A stretch of DNA of 64,000 bases from positions 3,177,597 through 3,241,596 of the forward strand of contig NC_064048.1 of NCBI RefSeq assembly GCF_932526225.1, in the 5' to 3' direction. The translations under genes were made by a program, and so were the position numbers. Of the stretch, positions 50,840 to 62,276 are shown piece by piece. Origin of the DNA: Nematostella vectensis (taxonomy: Eukaryota > Cnidaria > Anthozoa > Actiniaria > Edwardsiidae). The stretch's first letter is position 1. Each line of letters begins with the position of its first letter. The notes beneath the pieces are model-generated. The model worked only from the letters and a program-made list of their open reading frames with translations, did no database searches and was not told where the DNA came from.

Positions 50840-51100
50840 ATATGCCCGACAGTCGGGAAAAGTTCTCAATGGACTAAATGCCCAAGAGTTATTAATGTAT
50901 TCAAATAACCCAGCAGATTTTCGACCTACCGAGTTCAAAGTATTCTATATTTGTTATGAAAAGGACAAGGCAATCTGATTTGAGCTTAATTGTTGTCTCT
51001 ATGAAATCATAGTTTTAGCGGCACATTTTTTAGTGGAATTTTTTACAATATGCTGCTAAATGTCGACTGTCGGGCATTTAGTCCATTGAAGACCTTTTCA
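50840..51100. repeat. Foldback element with TGCCCGACAGTCGGG ends
   Basis: 50850-50884 and 51063-51099 are inverted copies sharing CAATGGACTAAATGCCC. Another copy with both motifs is at 53241-53310. Probably a MITE family. Confidence 0.6.
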
Positions 51101-53240
51101 GAAAGTTGTAGCAGATAAACTCAACATATCAATATTTGGGTGACCTTCATACCCACTCGGCCGACCTCTTGGAGGCCTGGTTTTAAGGGCTTTTCAAGAT
51201 CAGTGTGAAAAAGATTTGACCAAGCGATCAAGTTTTTGTAACAAGTTTTGGCCGCAAGTCTCAAATTGACAGGAATCAACATTTTTTTACCATGTTTTCT
51301 GGAGATCAGGGAGCGGGAAAACTTTAGCTCTTCTAAATATGGGCATCAATGCCCATATAAGGCAATACATACGAAGGACACTATATGTGGGGAATATGTT
51401 TGATATGTTGTCACTTTGATAACGATTTTATAGTGTATACAAACAAGGAAAAACGTACAATTTCGATAATATAGCTCAATTCAGATTCGCTTGCCCTTTC
51501 CTAACAAATATACATCTACTTAACTTACTGGGTAATAAATTTACTGTGATATTGTAGTAAATTGAGAATCAGCGCCACTCTAGTTTTCTGTACAACCCCC
51601 CTTTTGTCAACATCAAAACTTTGTTGTACCCCCCCCCCCCCCCAGGAGAAACCCAAAAACTTGTTGAACCCCCTCCTTCTGTTTAAAAATCCACAAAACT
51701 ACATTTATAATACAAAATATATCTAAATAAATCATGCAATGAAAACAAGCAAGAAATAATATTTCATCTTATTAATAATAAGTCAAATGTGGCTTTGTGG
51801 CGTTTTCAAACAGTAAAGAATATGTATCTATACCTATATCCATCTTTGCATGCCATATCACTTGTCCATATCACGCACGACTGCCCTAATAAAAGATAAA
51901 ATCGTCCTGTGTCCTTGGTGTGATAGTGATCTCCCAGATCTGGTCCTCGCGGGGGCGTCAAAAGCAAAGGTATCCGAGTTTGACTTTTTTACACATGGAC
52001 CTTACCGAATAATCTGCCGTACTAGATTCCTAGTATATTTTACAAATGCATATATTTCAGTTGTTATTTTTTATTGATCCTATAGTTCAAGCTTAAATGA
52101 AAATTGTTGAATTGGTCATTTATGGGAAAGCGTTTTGTTATTGGCAAAACTAGGAAATTTTTTTTTGCATTTTGATTACCAATTTCAATAATAGTAATAA
52201 TAAATGAATAAGTTTTTTTGTTTTTAAGAGAAGAAACTTTTTTGACCCCCCCCTTCAATCACATTGAAACGTTTTTATCCAAATCTTTTTTAGCAACCCC
52301 CATCCCCCCAATGTGAGAACCGACACCCCCTCGGCCATAAATAATGAACACTCCCTGTCACTAAAATTACGATTTTATAGTGTACGTAGACGACGGAAAA
52401 CTAGACCTTGTACCATGGTTAATTAACTCGTGCCCATTCTTCATAGGTAGGCTAGTTTTATATTGTCAGTACAGAACATCAATTATGAGCCTAATTATAG
52501 TGAAAGTTATACAGCGTCTCTAAATGGTAATTCCCATATTCATGGATACAATTAAAGGAAACAATTCAGAGATACAATTCTTGCCTGTTGACAATAGCGT
52601 CTGAGAATTTATACTCTTTCTACAATGCAGCTAATGCACTTGTCAACTGATGAATAATCAAAGACAACACATTTTGAGAAAACACGATTTAGTTCAACAA
52701 AAACAAGTAATCAACAATAAAAAGAAAGACAACTTCAAGAACATGAAACCTGGTAAAAAAAACTGATACTACACAGAAAACTTGTTATAATATTAATCAA
52801 TGGACCCTACAGATAACAAACAACTACTGGCAGTATGTGCTCAAAAATAAAAGTCTATGGATCCTAACAATAATAACATACGTCTTGCAGCGCGTGTTCA
52901 CAAATATAGATCAATGATGAATGAATGTTTTTGAGAAAAAAGTAGTAACATCAAAAGGACAGCAGAGAAAAATTTAATTTGTAATGTACCTGTTAAATGT
53001 GAACAGATATTTCATATACTTTTCTCCTGCGTATCGATTTATCTTGGAGCGCGATACCGCTGGACTAAACAGCGGCTGCACGAGGAACGCCTGACTACAT
53101 TTGCCTGCTAGCTCGACCCGACCAAAAAAACCAACAGCATTTTAAGACTCGTGCAGGTTAAAGGCCTGGGCACGAGTAAATAAAGAATATTTTGAACTTA
53201 CTAGATCGTCAATTTACTGGGCAATTTGAAGAAATTGAAA

Positions 53241-53310
53241 ACTGTCGGGCATTTAGTCCACTTAGTCCATTGAGGACCTTTCCCGACTGTCGGGCATATA
53301 GCCACTGCGT
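53241..53310. repeat. Inverted relative of the 50840 element end
   Basis: GGGCATTTAGTCCA, TTGAGGACCTTTCCCGACTG and TCGGGCATATAGCCACTGCG match 50831-50884 in reverse. Confidence 0.65.
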
Positions 53311-54054
53311 TGTTTTAAGTGTCTGTTTTGTGTATTTTGTTATTTCTTTTGAAAAAGCAATTTTGAATTTTCTTGGAACACAATTTTTGCTTGGCTCGAT
53401 TTCCAGCCGTCGCTAGGCCTCATCAGCCCCACTAACGGCTGGATCAATGGTCACAGACACCTGTCCGTTACGTCACTTCCTCCATCTATTCGTGCAAAAA
53501 CACCCATAGACACTCGAAAGGTACACGAAAAAGTACATTTTGTGCAAAATCAGTATTTCAAAGCCTGACTGATCTTGCTAAAATGTACAACTCAAGAGGA
53601 AAGTGCCAACGGGTGTTAGCGATAGCTTGTTGGCGAATAGAATACATTGTTTGCTTGTTTGCCTCCACAATCTCGATCAGATTATTAACTTTAAAGTAAA
53701 ATAAGGATTTTGACGAGCTGTGAAACATTTTCCTCATCCTACCGAGTCCGGGAAGTGTGATTTTCTCACTAATCCTCACAAAATTTCAAACTTTTTATTG
53801 TTCTGCCGTCGCATCATCGGTCAAGGGTTTGTAAACATCCCGATAAAGGCTCCTATTTTCAACACGGGCGTTTTTCCGAAGCCTGTAGGATAAACACACC
53901 CGTTCTCTCAGTGGATTTCAGCACTGCTAAAATCCATCGGATTTGGGAGTGAAGACTTATAGCTTCTTAATTGAGCCTTCTTAATGGTCTGCATGTGAGC
54001 TATCCATGCGCTTTCCTAATTGGTTGAAAATTTCAATCGCGGGACAAACGACCA

Positions 54055-54182
54055 GGGGCCGGTTCCTAGAAAGCAGGTTAGCGCTAACCCAGGGATAAAT
54101 ATGGCTATCTTGACATTTGATTGGATAAAAAGGGCATTTATTCCTCGGTTAGCGTTAGCCTGCTTTCTAGGAACTGGGCCCA
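54055..54182. repeat. Foldback MITE upstream of GPCR
   Basis: Arms of about 40 bp: GGGGCCGGTTCCTAGAAAGC at 54056 and its near-complement ending GGAACTGGGCCC at 54182, with a 50-bp centre. It lies 180 bp before the GPCR start codon. Confidence 0.8.
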
Positions 54183-54360
54183 GACCAGTTATCCACCCGC
54201 TGATTGGGGCACTTGCTGCGGGCTCACAGAAACGAGCTGGAAATCGAGCCTACATTTTTGCAAGCGAAAATAGGAATGGAAAAAGACAATCAAATAAGAC
54301 TAAATTGGTGATTCTTTTAATGCCGCACTTGTTTTCGTTTTTTTTTTTCGCAGATAAAAG

Positions 54361-55788
54361 ATGCTACCGCACTTAACAAGAGGAAACACCACTAATCAGC
54401 TAGAGCTGAGCTCACGAAGCACAAGCCTTGTCGTCATAGAAACGCTTGTTTACGCCGTCATTGCCTTGGCAGCGTTGCTAGGCAACATACTTGTGTTATG
54501 GATCGTCTATAAGAACCACGCACTCCGCTCCATTCCAAACTATTTCGTGATATCTCTCGCCTGTTCTGACATTGCCATGGTTACACTTGCCACCCCATGG
54601 TCCATCGCGGTCCTGGCAGCTGGCAAATGGCCATTTGACTTCGTTTCCTGTCAATTCCAGGGTTTCATTGTCATCTGGGCTGCGATTGCCTCACTTCACA
54701 ATCTCACTATAATGGCCATTAACCGGTTTTTACGGATTGTAAAACCGGCTCACTACCGGAAATTTTTCAGCCCTAATAAGACACGGTTTTATGTTTTGTT
54801 TGCGTTTATGTACAGCACAATCTCGCTTCTTCCTTACCTCATAGGTGGGAACGTTTACGTCTTTCAACCGGGAAAGTTTTTTTGCTACCAGACTGTGACT
54901 GTGCAGTATACGATACCGCTGATGGGAATCTTCATTTGCATACCCACATTCATCATAGTTGGATGTTACACTCGAGTATTCCTTGTACTGCGGGCTCACG
55001 CCAAGAATATGAACACTCATCGCAGTGTTTCGGTCCATAGCTCGCTGAGGATCACGGTCGAAGACATCAAGGTATTTGGATTACTCTTTCCTAAGTTCCA
55101 GTCTCCCATCCCCCTCTACCATACTTGTATCCAGTTTTTCGCTTGACTTATCGCCCTAGAACTGTTAGAATTTTCACGAAAACTTGAAGAGATTTGTGAT
55201 TGCTGGCAGCCATCTTGAAATGAAACCTAGTTCTTAACTCTTTTGAACCATCAGCCTAACTACTCTGTTTCACAGATTTAATTTTTACCTTGAGTAGAGC
55301 CTTTCTGCACCACGCCTACCCAGAACTTTACAGTTCTTCCGTAGTCTTTCTAGTTAAACCATCCTTTGTACCGATTTTTTTATGCGACAACTAGGAAAAA
55401 CAGCGTATCTTAACCAACCAAGTTTAAAAACTCGCACCCACTTGAGGCAAGGCTTGTGGGTGTATAAATGAAATGCAATTCTGAATCTCCACAGGTAACC
55501 CGCACGCTATTCGCAACTGTTGCCACGTTTCTTCTCTGCTGGTCCCCTGTGGTCATCATAGAATTCGTGGACGTCGCACTTGGCGCCAGTCTCCTACCGC
55601 GCCGGTTATATGTATCCTTTACGTTTTGCGGGCTCTGCTCATCAGCGGTCAATCCCATTATCTATGGTGCTATGAACAAGAAGTTCAGAAGGGAATATAA
55701 AAAAGTCTTTGGTTGCTATGGTAACAGGATTAACGTCATCGTTGCCTCAACAAACCAGAGCGTGGACTCTACTGCGCATGTCAAATGA
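54361..55788 (+). CDS. Class A (rhodopsin-like) GPCR, melatonin-receptor-like
   Basis: Two exons, 54361-55071 and 55495-55788, join in phase 0 to give 334 residues. An acceptor (TTTTCGCAG) at 54353 implies an upstream untranslated exon. Seven membrane segments are visible. GNILV carries N1.50, SLACSD carries D2.50, a cysteine follows KWPFDFVS (C3.25), and TM3 ends INRFLRIVKP (NRF replacing DRY). TM6 has FLLCWSPVV, split from TM5 by the intron, and TM7 has NPIIYG. No lysine stands at the retinal-binding position of TM7, so it is not an opsin. The NRF motif and overall shape resemble melatonin-type receptors, which are expanded in cnidarians. The ligand is unknown. It would act at the plasma membrane through G proteins. 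Confidence 0.88.
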
Positions 55789-58153
55789 CAAAAGTTTGGT
55801 GAAACTTATGGTGACATATGGATTAATTGAAAGATACTGCGAGAATATATATATTTCATATTTTAAAGACCTGTAAAAAATATCTACCACTGGAGGTAGA
55901 TACGCGAGCTGGGGATATTCAGGAATGATTTCAATGAGTCACAGAGAGATTGGGATAAAGGCTCAAATATATGTAGTAGCTCCATACCAAATTACACTTC
56001 AAAAGACGGTTTGCTTGATTTCCTCCCCCTCCCCCCCCACCCCACTCCAAAGAAAGGCTAGCGACTAGCTTGGCGGTAAACATAACTAAGATTTAGATGT
56101 GCTTGAAGTTTCCGTAGGAATAGGTTGTATACCTACAACCAGACAACTAAAATTAGTTACTAGAGAAGAGATTTTGGTTAAGATTTTAATCTTAAAAGTC
56201 GTTCTTGCAGTTTCTGAAGGAATCATTTGTATATGAGCTATCGTGATGACGTGTTTGACATGCAAAACCACACAAAATCAATAACGTGTCATTGGTTTGA
56301 AATTCAATCTTTAATCAAATTTATGGAATACATGATTATTTTAATCATTTCTTCACACCCATTTTATATTGACATAGTGTAATATTTCTCCCTGTGTAAT
56401 GTTATGATAATAAGGTGTGGTCTGGGAAAAGCCTAGGCCAGGCGAGAGACGGCGCAAAAATGTGGAGAGGATCAACCCGACTAAATCGAAGGGCGTGAAG
56501 GGAGGGGCGTCCAACGTGACTATTGCTGGTGACCCTCGAGTGAACTAACAGGGAATAGTCCATTTGTATTATAATCATAATATTATAATTATAATTATCA
56601 TTATCATTATCCCATAGTGTGCATAGTCAATTCAAAATAAAGAAATCAAGTATGCATGTATGGTAACATTCCATGCAAAGTCAACCAAACCAACCAAAGT
56701 TGGAGGATGTCATGTATGTGTCAAGGGGGGTTGAAAAATAGTAATATGTGGTGTGACGTCATCGATGACGCCATTAAAACGAAAATACTCATATCTCACG
56801 AAAGAAACATCCTCGGACAACCAAACATAGATGTCATGAAAGTGTCAAGGGCAGGTTGTGTGATTTGAGGAAATCAAGAATATTAAATAATAAATTAATT
56901 AACAAACCAACAGTAACAATAACAAGATGGTTTAGAGCTCACCATATCAATCCGAAGTATCGAAAATACACAAAATACATTTGACTACTTTTCCAAACCG
57001 AGGTGCGACTTCTACATGTCTTATATCATCCCATACTGGCGAATATTTGGTGGCGGAAAAGTCCGATCTTTATACTAGGGCTTTACTCGGACAAATAACG
57101 AGAAATAGATTCCCATGATCGATCGACTACGAAACTTTCAAAGTTTGCGTATCTGTTAGTATTTGGCACTGCTTTACTAAAAAGGGTGATTTTAGTGCGA
57201 GAAGACAGCTAATAATCTACGATTCTTGCAAGACAGTGTATAGCTGGTGTGGTTGAAAACTTGTTAATCATTTATCAATTCTGTGTGTCTGTACGGATGT
57301 AGTCACACATTTCCACTCTCTTTAGGTTTCCCCCCAGGTAAAAATGTGTTTAAAATGACAATCAAGCAATAAATGGTTCGGAAGTGTTTTTTTTTTATAT
57401 TCTACCCGCGTTGTGTATTTATATATAAAACAAAAAAGGCGACATTTGTCGGTAACAAATTTACTCTAATTCCGTCGGATAACAGTTTTCGAATCGCAAT
57501 CGTTCATTGACCTGCTTGCAAGTACTCGCAATGGTCGGACATGCTTGGGTAGTTTTATTCCAGTGCTTGTTTTTTTCCGGATCTGCTCATTTATCGTCAA
57601 ATTCTCCTTCAAAATGCTCGGCTCGCAGAGGACCAAACCCCAGAGTGCTCAGGGATGGTGGGGTGGTCGAATAAGTGGGGGTGGGGATGGGTGAGGAGGG
57701 GCAGGAGAGGGGTGGTTGGTGGTTTCAGGGGGTGATGGGTGGGATATGGCTTCAAATTCTTAAGCGCTATTTATAAGAACACGGGGGATAACCTTGGATT
57801 TTATGTACGGGATTTTAAACTGTTCAACAAATTTGTTGTCGGTTGCATGTGTACCTCTTGAAACCCGTTGGTTAAAAAAAAAACGTTCAAATATAAATAA
57901 ACATCCGCTCTCCCCTTCCACCGCCCCTTATTCTCTTAAAATGAAACATCCCTTCTGTTCAGCGTTATTTTTTTAGAGACGATCAAAAGGAAAGGCATTC
58001 TTAGACACCTCAAGCACGTTATTCATCTCAATTTAAGGGGAAAATCTTACAAGTTTATCACGAAGTTTGCCGGTAAACAGGGTCCAAAGGGACGACAGAT
58101 TTTCGGCAGATTTGTACCTAAAAAAAATAAACGTCTAAGTTTTTCTAAGTTTG
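55789..58153. other. Intergenic region downstream of GPCR
   Basis: No gene supported. 56190-56370 shares blocks with 61010-61170 (GAGCTATCGTGATGACGTG, GGTTTGAAAT), showing that the GPCR 3' flank was duplicated with the exon remnant at 60666. AATAAA at 56636 is the nearest plausible polyadenylation signal. 57650-57930 is the third copy of the 260-bp dispersed repeat. Confidence 0.5.
57650..57930. repeat. Dispersed repeat of about 260 bp, diverged copy
   Basis: Matches 30930-31190 at TTCTTAAGCGCTATTTATAA, GGGATTTTAAACT and AACAAACATCCGCT-like blocks. Confidence 0.7.
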
Positions 58154-58365
58154 GTCGTGTCATAACTCTAGTAGCTCAAAATATGATATTTTCCTAGTTA
58201 TGATAACGTCATTTATGACGTCACGTCACGTGCCCATTTCTCGGACCCCCCTTGACCTCAAGACAACTTAGCCTTGTCGTGTCACAACTCTCGGAACTCA
58301 AGATATGATTTTCCTAGTTATGATGACGTAATTGATGACGTCATGTCACGTATCCATTTTGTGTG
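58154..58365. repeat. Direct repeat of about 122 bp, each unit with TGACGTCA sites
   Basis: GTCGTGTCA and TTTTCCTAGTTATGATRACG recur 122 bp apart. Each unit contains a TGACGTCA (CRE-type) palindrome followed by GTCACGT. Whether these act as regulatory sites is unknown. Confidence 0.7.
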
Positions 58366-59230
58366 ACCCCCCCCATCTTGTATTTTATGCCGCGTGGTTC
58401 CTGGGGGCGAACGCAAAAATGGCGCCTGATTACCGAACGGAGAGGGTTGTCCGCGATGATACCGAGTACCGCCTGCAAGCAGGCTACTTCTCGCAGGGAT
58501 ATTTAAAAAAATTGTGAAACTCCAAAGAACGCATTTCCGAGAGTCTACCATAGCAAGAACACGCAAGGAAAAGTCTATAAATATCTTTAGAGTATGGCAT
58601 AATACAGACAATCTGATTGGTTTATCCAAATATTTTAATTCAACAAAAATAATTGACCAATCAAAATGTACAAGAGAAAAACATGTCAAAATGGCCGAAT
58701 GACTGTTGGAGATGACAAAGCACAAACGGGAAAACCTTGAAACTCCTAACTTAGGGTCTGTTTGCAAAGGTACGGGACATCATTTTACATTTATATGAAT
58801 TTAGTATTTATATAGCGCTGATGCGGTGTCGACTATGTTAATATATATTAAGAATCGATGATCCTGGACTAGAGCTGTGGTCTGTGGAACACAATCTTTT
58901 TTCTAGTGAGCTTACATTAAATTCAGGACCGAGAAACGGATAGATACTATCCATGTCTCGACCGGGACCGGGCCACTTGCGATTTTAACTAAGCTTTTGA
59001 AATTGTTTACCTTCCAATTGCGACGTTTCCTCTCATTTAAATCAAATACATAGGTCCAGACTATGGACGGATTTTTTTTTCTAATTTTTCCACCAGTGAT
59101 TCTATGGACCACATAGATAAATAATCCGAAAAAAAACCTTCTGTTTCATTTTGTTTCATTTTGTAGCGTAACTTGACTGGAATATGAAGACACCGCCGTG
59201 CCACATAAGTTAACGGTAAACATAGAAACA

Positions 59231-60170
59231 GATAGCCATCCTCGGGGACCCAGGGCGTCGCTGATATCGGGCACACAGGGAGCGCGCGAAAAACAAAGAG
59301 CACTGAAAGACGCCCTGGGCAACTGCTCTGTAAAACCCATTCCCAAAAAGGGTTTCTAATCCAATTAGTCGCCTGACTACTGGCACCTTTTTCCAATTAG
59401 CGCCTGTAAAAACTGTCTAAAAATTTACATATCAAGAGGGAAAAGAAAAACTATGCGCTAAACATAACAAACAATATTGGGAAAATTTTATGGAAAAGCT
59501 TGAATTATTCTAGATAATCAAGGATTGAGTCAAGTTTGAGGGATTTTTTTAAAACTCTTTATTTATTTAACCTTTGATGTACAAAATAATTCCCACTGAG
59601 ATATCAAACGCATTCGAAATGAGTATGGGCCTATCGTCAGACTAGAAGTACTACGACGTTTCTGTGGTATATTTGGTATCGCAATGATGCACAAAATCTA
59701 ACAAGAACCTCGGTGCCGAAAATAATTCGGAAGTCGGTGGTCCACTCTTCGATAATCCTATCAACGTTAGGGCATTCTCCGATGTACGCAGAAGGTATAT
59801 TACCTGCTATTTCATAATGAAGCTGAGCGGGCAAAGACATGATTGGATATTGTGTCCAATTTTCTCCCTGCTCGCGCAACCGTTTGCAGACAAAATCTGA
59901 TCGTGGGACTTTTACCAAACCGAGCAGGCTTTGTTATTTAGGTGTTTGTGAAGTGTTTTTGAGCGTGAGGTCTGTCTGCTTTTCAAATTCACAAGGATCG
60001 CTATGATTGGTCTCATTTTAATTAAATCATAGAATGAGACCAATCAGAAAGCGAGTTTGATTTAGTTTTTAGAAATGGGTTTTACAGAGCAGTTGCCCAG
60101 GGCGTCTTTCTCGCGACGCGCTCCCTGTGTGCCCGATCTCCGCGACGCCCTGGGCCCCCGAGGATGACAG
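59231..60170. repeat. Large inverted repeat, arms of about 100-115 bp
   Basis: Arms 59231-59346 and 60072-60170 are inverted copies. Each arm also contains its own small inverted repeat CCAGGGCGTC/GACGCCCTGG. About 725 bp lie between them with no recognised gene. Confidence 0.75.
60004..60044. repeat. Short hairpin GATTGGTCTCATT
   Basis: 13-bp perfect arms around an AT-rich loop. Confidence 0.7.
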
Positions 60171-60237
60171 CCTGTGTACATACCTCCGTAATTCACGCAG
60201 CGTGTAAGAAAGGAATTACGGAGGTCTGTATACAGGC
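60170..60237. repeat. Hairpin, 25-bp arms
   Basis: 60170-60194 and 60213-60237 are near-perfect inverted copies (ACCTCCGTAATTC and complement), directly abutting the larger inverted repeat. Confidence 0.8.
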
Positions 60238-60665
60238 TAAGAAATAGAGAGGAACAAAACATTTGTGCTGCATTTAAGATAATTAACGCTATTAGAATTG
60301 AAAGATATGCTTATTGTAGTAGGCTGTTACAAAATAAGAATTTGTTTTTGTTACAATCTTCGCTCGCTCTTCAGGGGTGGATCTAGCTTTCCGCTATAGG
60401 GGGGTTTGGCTCAGTGACAAAGTGGGAAGGTATTTTTTTAGTTATATATGGCAGCTCAAAGGGGGGTTTAACCCCCTAAACCCTTCCCCTAAATCCGCTA
60501 CTACTCTTAGCCAATCAGCAAGAAAGGATATAGAAATCATAGCTATCGAAGGGTCGAATTAATTATGTTTAACGTAACATGTAAAATAACCATGAAATCT
60601 CTTTTTAACTAGGATGTTTTGATTCAACTATAAATGGTAGAAATTATGTTTTTGAATCTCCACAG

Positions 60666-60785
60666 GTAGCCCGCACGCTATTTGCAATTGTAACCGCGTT
60701 CCTTCTCTGCTGGTCCCATGTTGTCATCACCTTGCGCTTGGCGCCAGCCTCCTACCGCGCGGGCTTTGATACTGAATTTAAATAA
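60666..60785 (+). pseudogene. Decayed copy of GPCR exon 2
   Basis: After a preserved acceptor (AATCTCCACAG) the sequence matches the second exon of the 54361 GPCR: ARTLFAIV and FLLCWSHVVI. The proline of CWxP is histidine. A deletion of about 13 bp relative to the intact exon shifts the frame, and TM7 is absent. Downstream flanking sequence also matches the intact gene's flank. No copy of exon 1 was seen. Confidence 0.8.
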
Positions 60786-61264
60786 TACGTTTATATGTAT
60801 ATCAAAATATTGGTGTCAACTTGGGGAATATAGGGCCTAGTGATTTGGGTCATACGACAGCTTATGGAATGTCTGACAACAGATGGCTGTCACGAGCGTT
60901 GCATCGCCGACAAACCAGAGCATAAATATAGTCTAATGCCAGAAAGGTTTTTAAAAAATGGAAGTATACTAGGCCTCTAAAGAAGCAAGTTGTATGTGAA
61001 TATTGTAACAGTTCCATCTGAGCTATCGTGATGACGTGATTATTATGCAAAACCACTCAGAAATCATCAAATGAGAATATGTCGTTGGTTTGAAATGCTC
61101 TGTTTATTCATATTAGCTAAATGCGTTATATTTGTATCATCATTTCTCCACCCATTTACATTAGCATAGCTCTCTTATTTTAATAACCCTGCGTGGACTC
61201 CCCCGATAACAGTTAACTTGTCGAGGTAGCGGCTCCCCGTGCAAGTGCGCCATTTCAAGGGTCC

Positions 61265-61362
61265 GCGTGTCCGGTGTCGGTGTTCGATGTCCGATTTTTG
61301 TGTCCGATGTCCTGTGTCCGATTTTAAGGTCCGATGTCCGGTTTTCGTGTCCGATGTCTGGT
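61265..61362 (+). repeat. Degenerate short tandem repeat GTGTCCGATGTCC
   Basis: TCCGATGTCC-type units recur about six times in 100 bp. Confidence 0.75.
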
Positions 61363-61453
61363 TACAGTTTTAGACTACGGACCTGGAAAAATATAATACT
61401 TTTTTATACGTCGTCTGTCATGTTTGATGTGCGGAATCAGGTTGCAAATTCAA

Positions 61454-61684
61454 GCCGCATTGTCACCAGTTTACTTCCGGTCGATTGCGTGACGGTCTCA
61501 AATGATCTCGATGATTTTTAACGGAAACGCGAATAATATTTCAAAATTAAAAGCAGTGTCTCTATTGGAAGTTTCTTTGAGAATGTGATTGATAATTTAG
61601 AGCGGATGACCTGTGAAATATTTAGCTCTTTTAACGGTTGAGGTTTCCGTTAGATCTCCGGAAGTAAACTGGTGACAATGTGGC
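61454..61684. repeat. Foldback element, 27-bp terminal inverted repeats
   Basis: 61454-61480 and 61658-61684 are inverted copies with one mismatch (GTCACCAGTTTACTTCCGG). Length about 231 bp. Confidence 0.8.
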
Positions 61685-61798
61685 TTTAAGGGTATGTGCC
61701 TAAAACAAATATCATACATTATTTTCAGTTGTTACAAAATAACCATCATTATAGACTTTTCTGTACGGATTTGTTCCAAATTTCTCCTCAAATGTGTA

Positions 61799-61987
61799 GT
61801 TCCAGAAAATACCCATATTAAAATGACCCCCCACCCCTCTGGAATTTTCAACTCCCTGGAAAAAAATAAATACAGTAACTGTTAAGGGCATTTTATCCCC
61901 CCCCCTCCCCTCTGGAAATTGCTGGGCGCCTGAACCCCGCACCTCCCGGAATTTCTAATCAATGGGGGGTATGGATATTTTCTGGAA
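61799..61987. repeat. MITE with TTCCAGAAAATA ends, copy 1
   Basis: Ends TTCCAGAAAATACCCATA and TATGGATATTTTCTGGAA are inverted repeats. The interior contains CAGTAACTGTTAAGGGCATT. Confidence 0.75.
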
Positions 61988-62276
61988 TCTCAATCTCTTT
62001 TTTCACTAAAGATCCTAGACAGACATATATATATTATATTTTGTTATAGACAAGACAAATTATGTTCTACTTTGTAACCCAAACTGTTTGTGGGGAGTTT
62101 TTACGGTGATTATAAAGGAATTTGGTAAATGAGGTATAAACCTTTGTTTTTATGACGGTTATTTGCTATCGCTTAATTTGTTTTCAAGTATTAAACACAT
62201 AAAACACAAAAGAGTGTGGCTGAATAGGGCTAGAACAGAGACCATAACTAGACGTTTTCGGATGAATTTACCAGAT

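Larger units (their letters stand above)
49178..54050. other. Intergenic region, no supported gene
   Basis: AT-rich. A short copy of the duplicated unit's end (GTAGAACTGCCATTTGGCAA, 49420-49458) lies beyond the duplication border. C-rich tracts occur near 51629, 52245 and 52300. Inverted repeats are listed separately. No frame shows a domain. Confidence 0.5.
60786..62276. other. Intergenic region with foldback elements
   Basis: No gene supported. It contains short GTGTCCGATGTCC repeats (61265-61362) and two foldback elements listed separately. Confidence 0.5.

Noticed and set aside
54361-55788. Opsin identity for the GPCR
   Set aside because: No lysine at the TM7 retinal-binding position.
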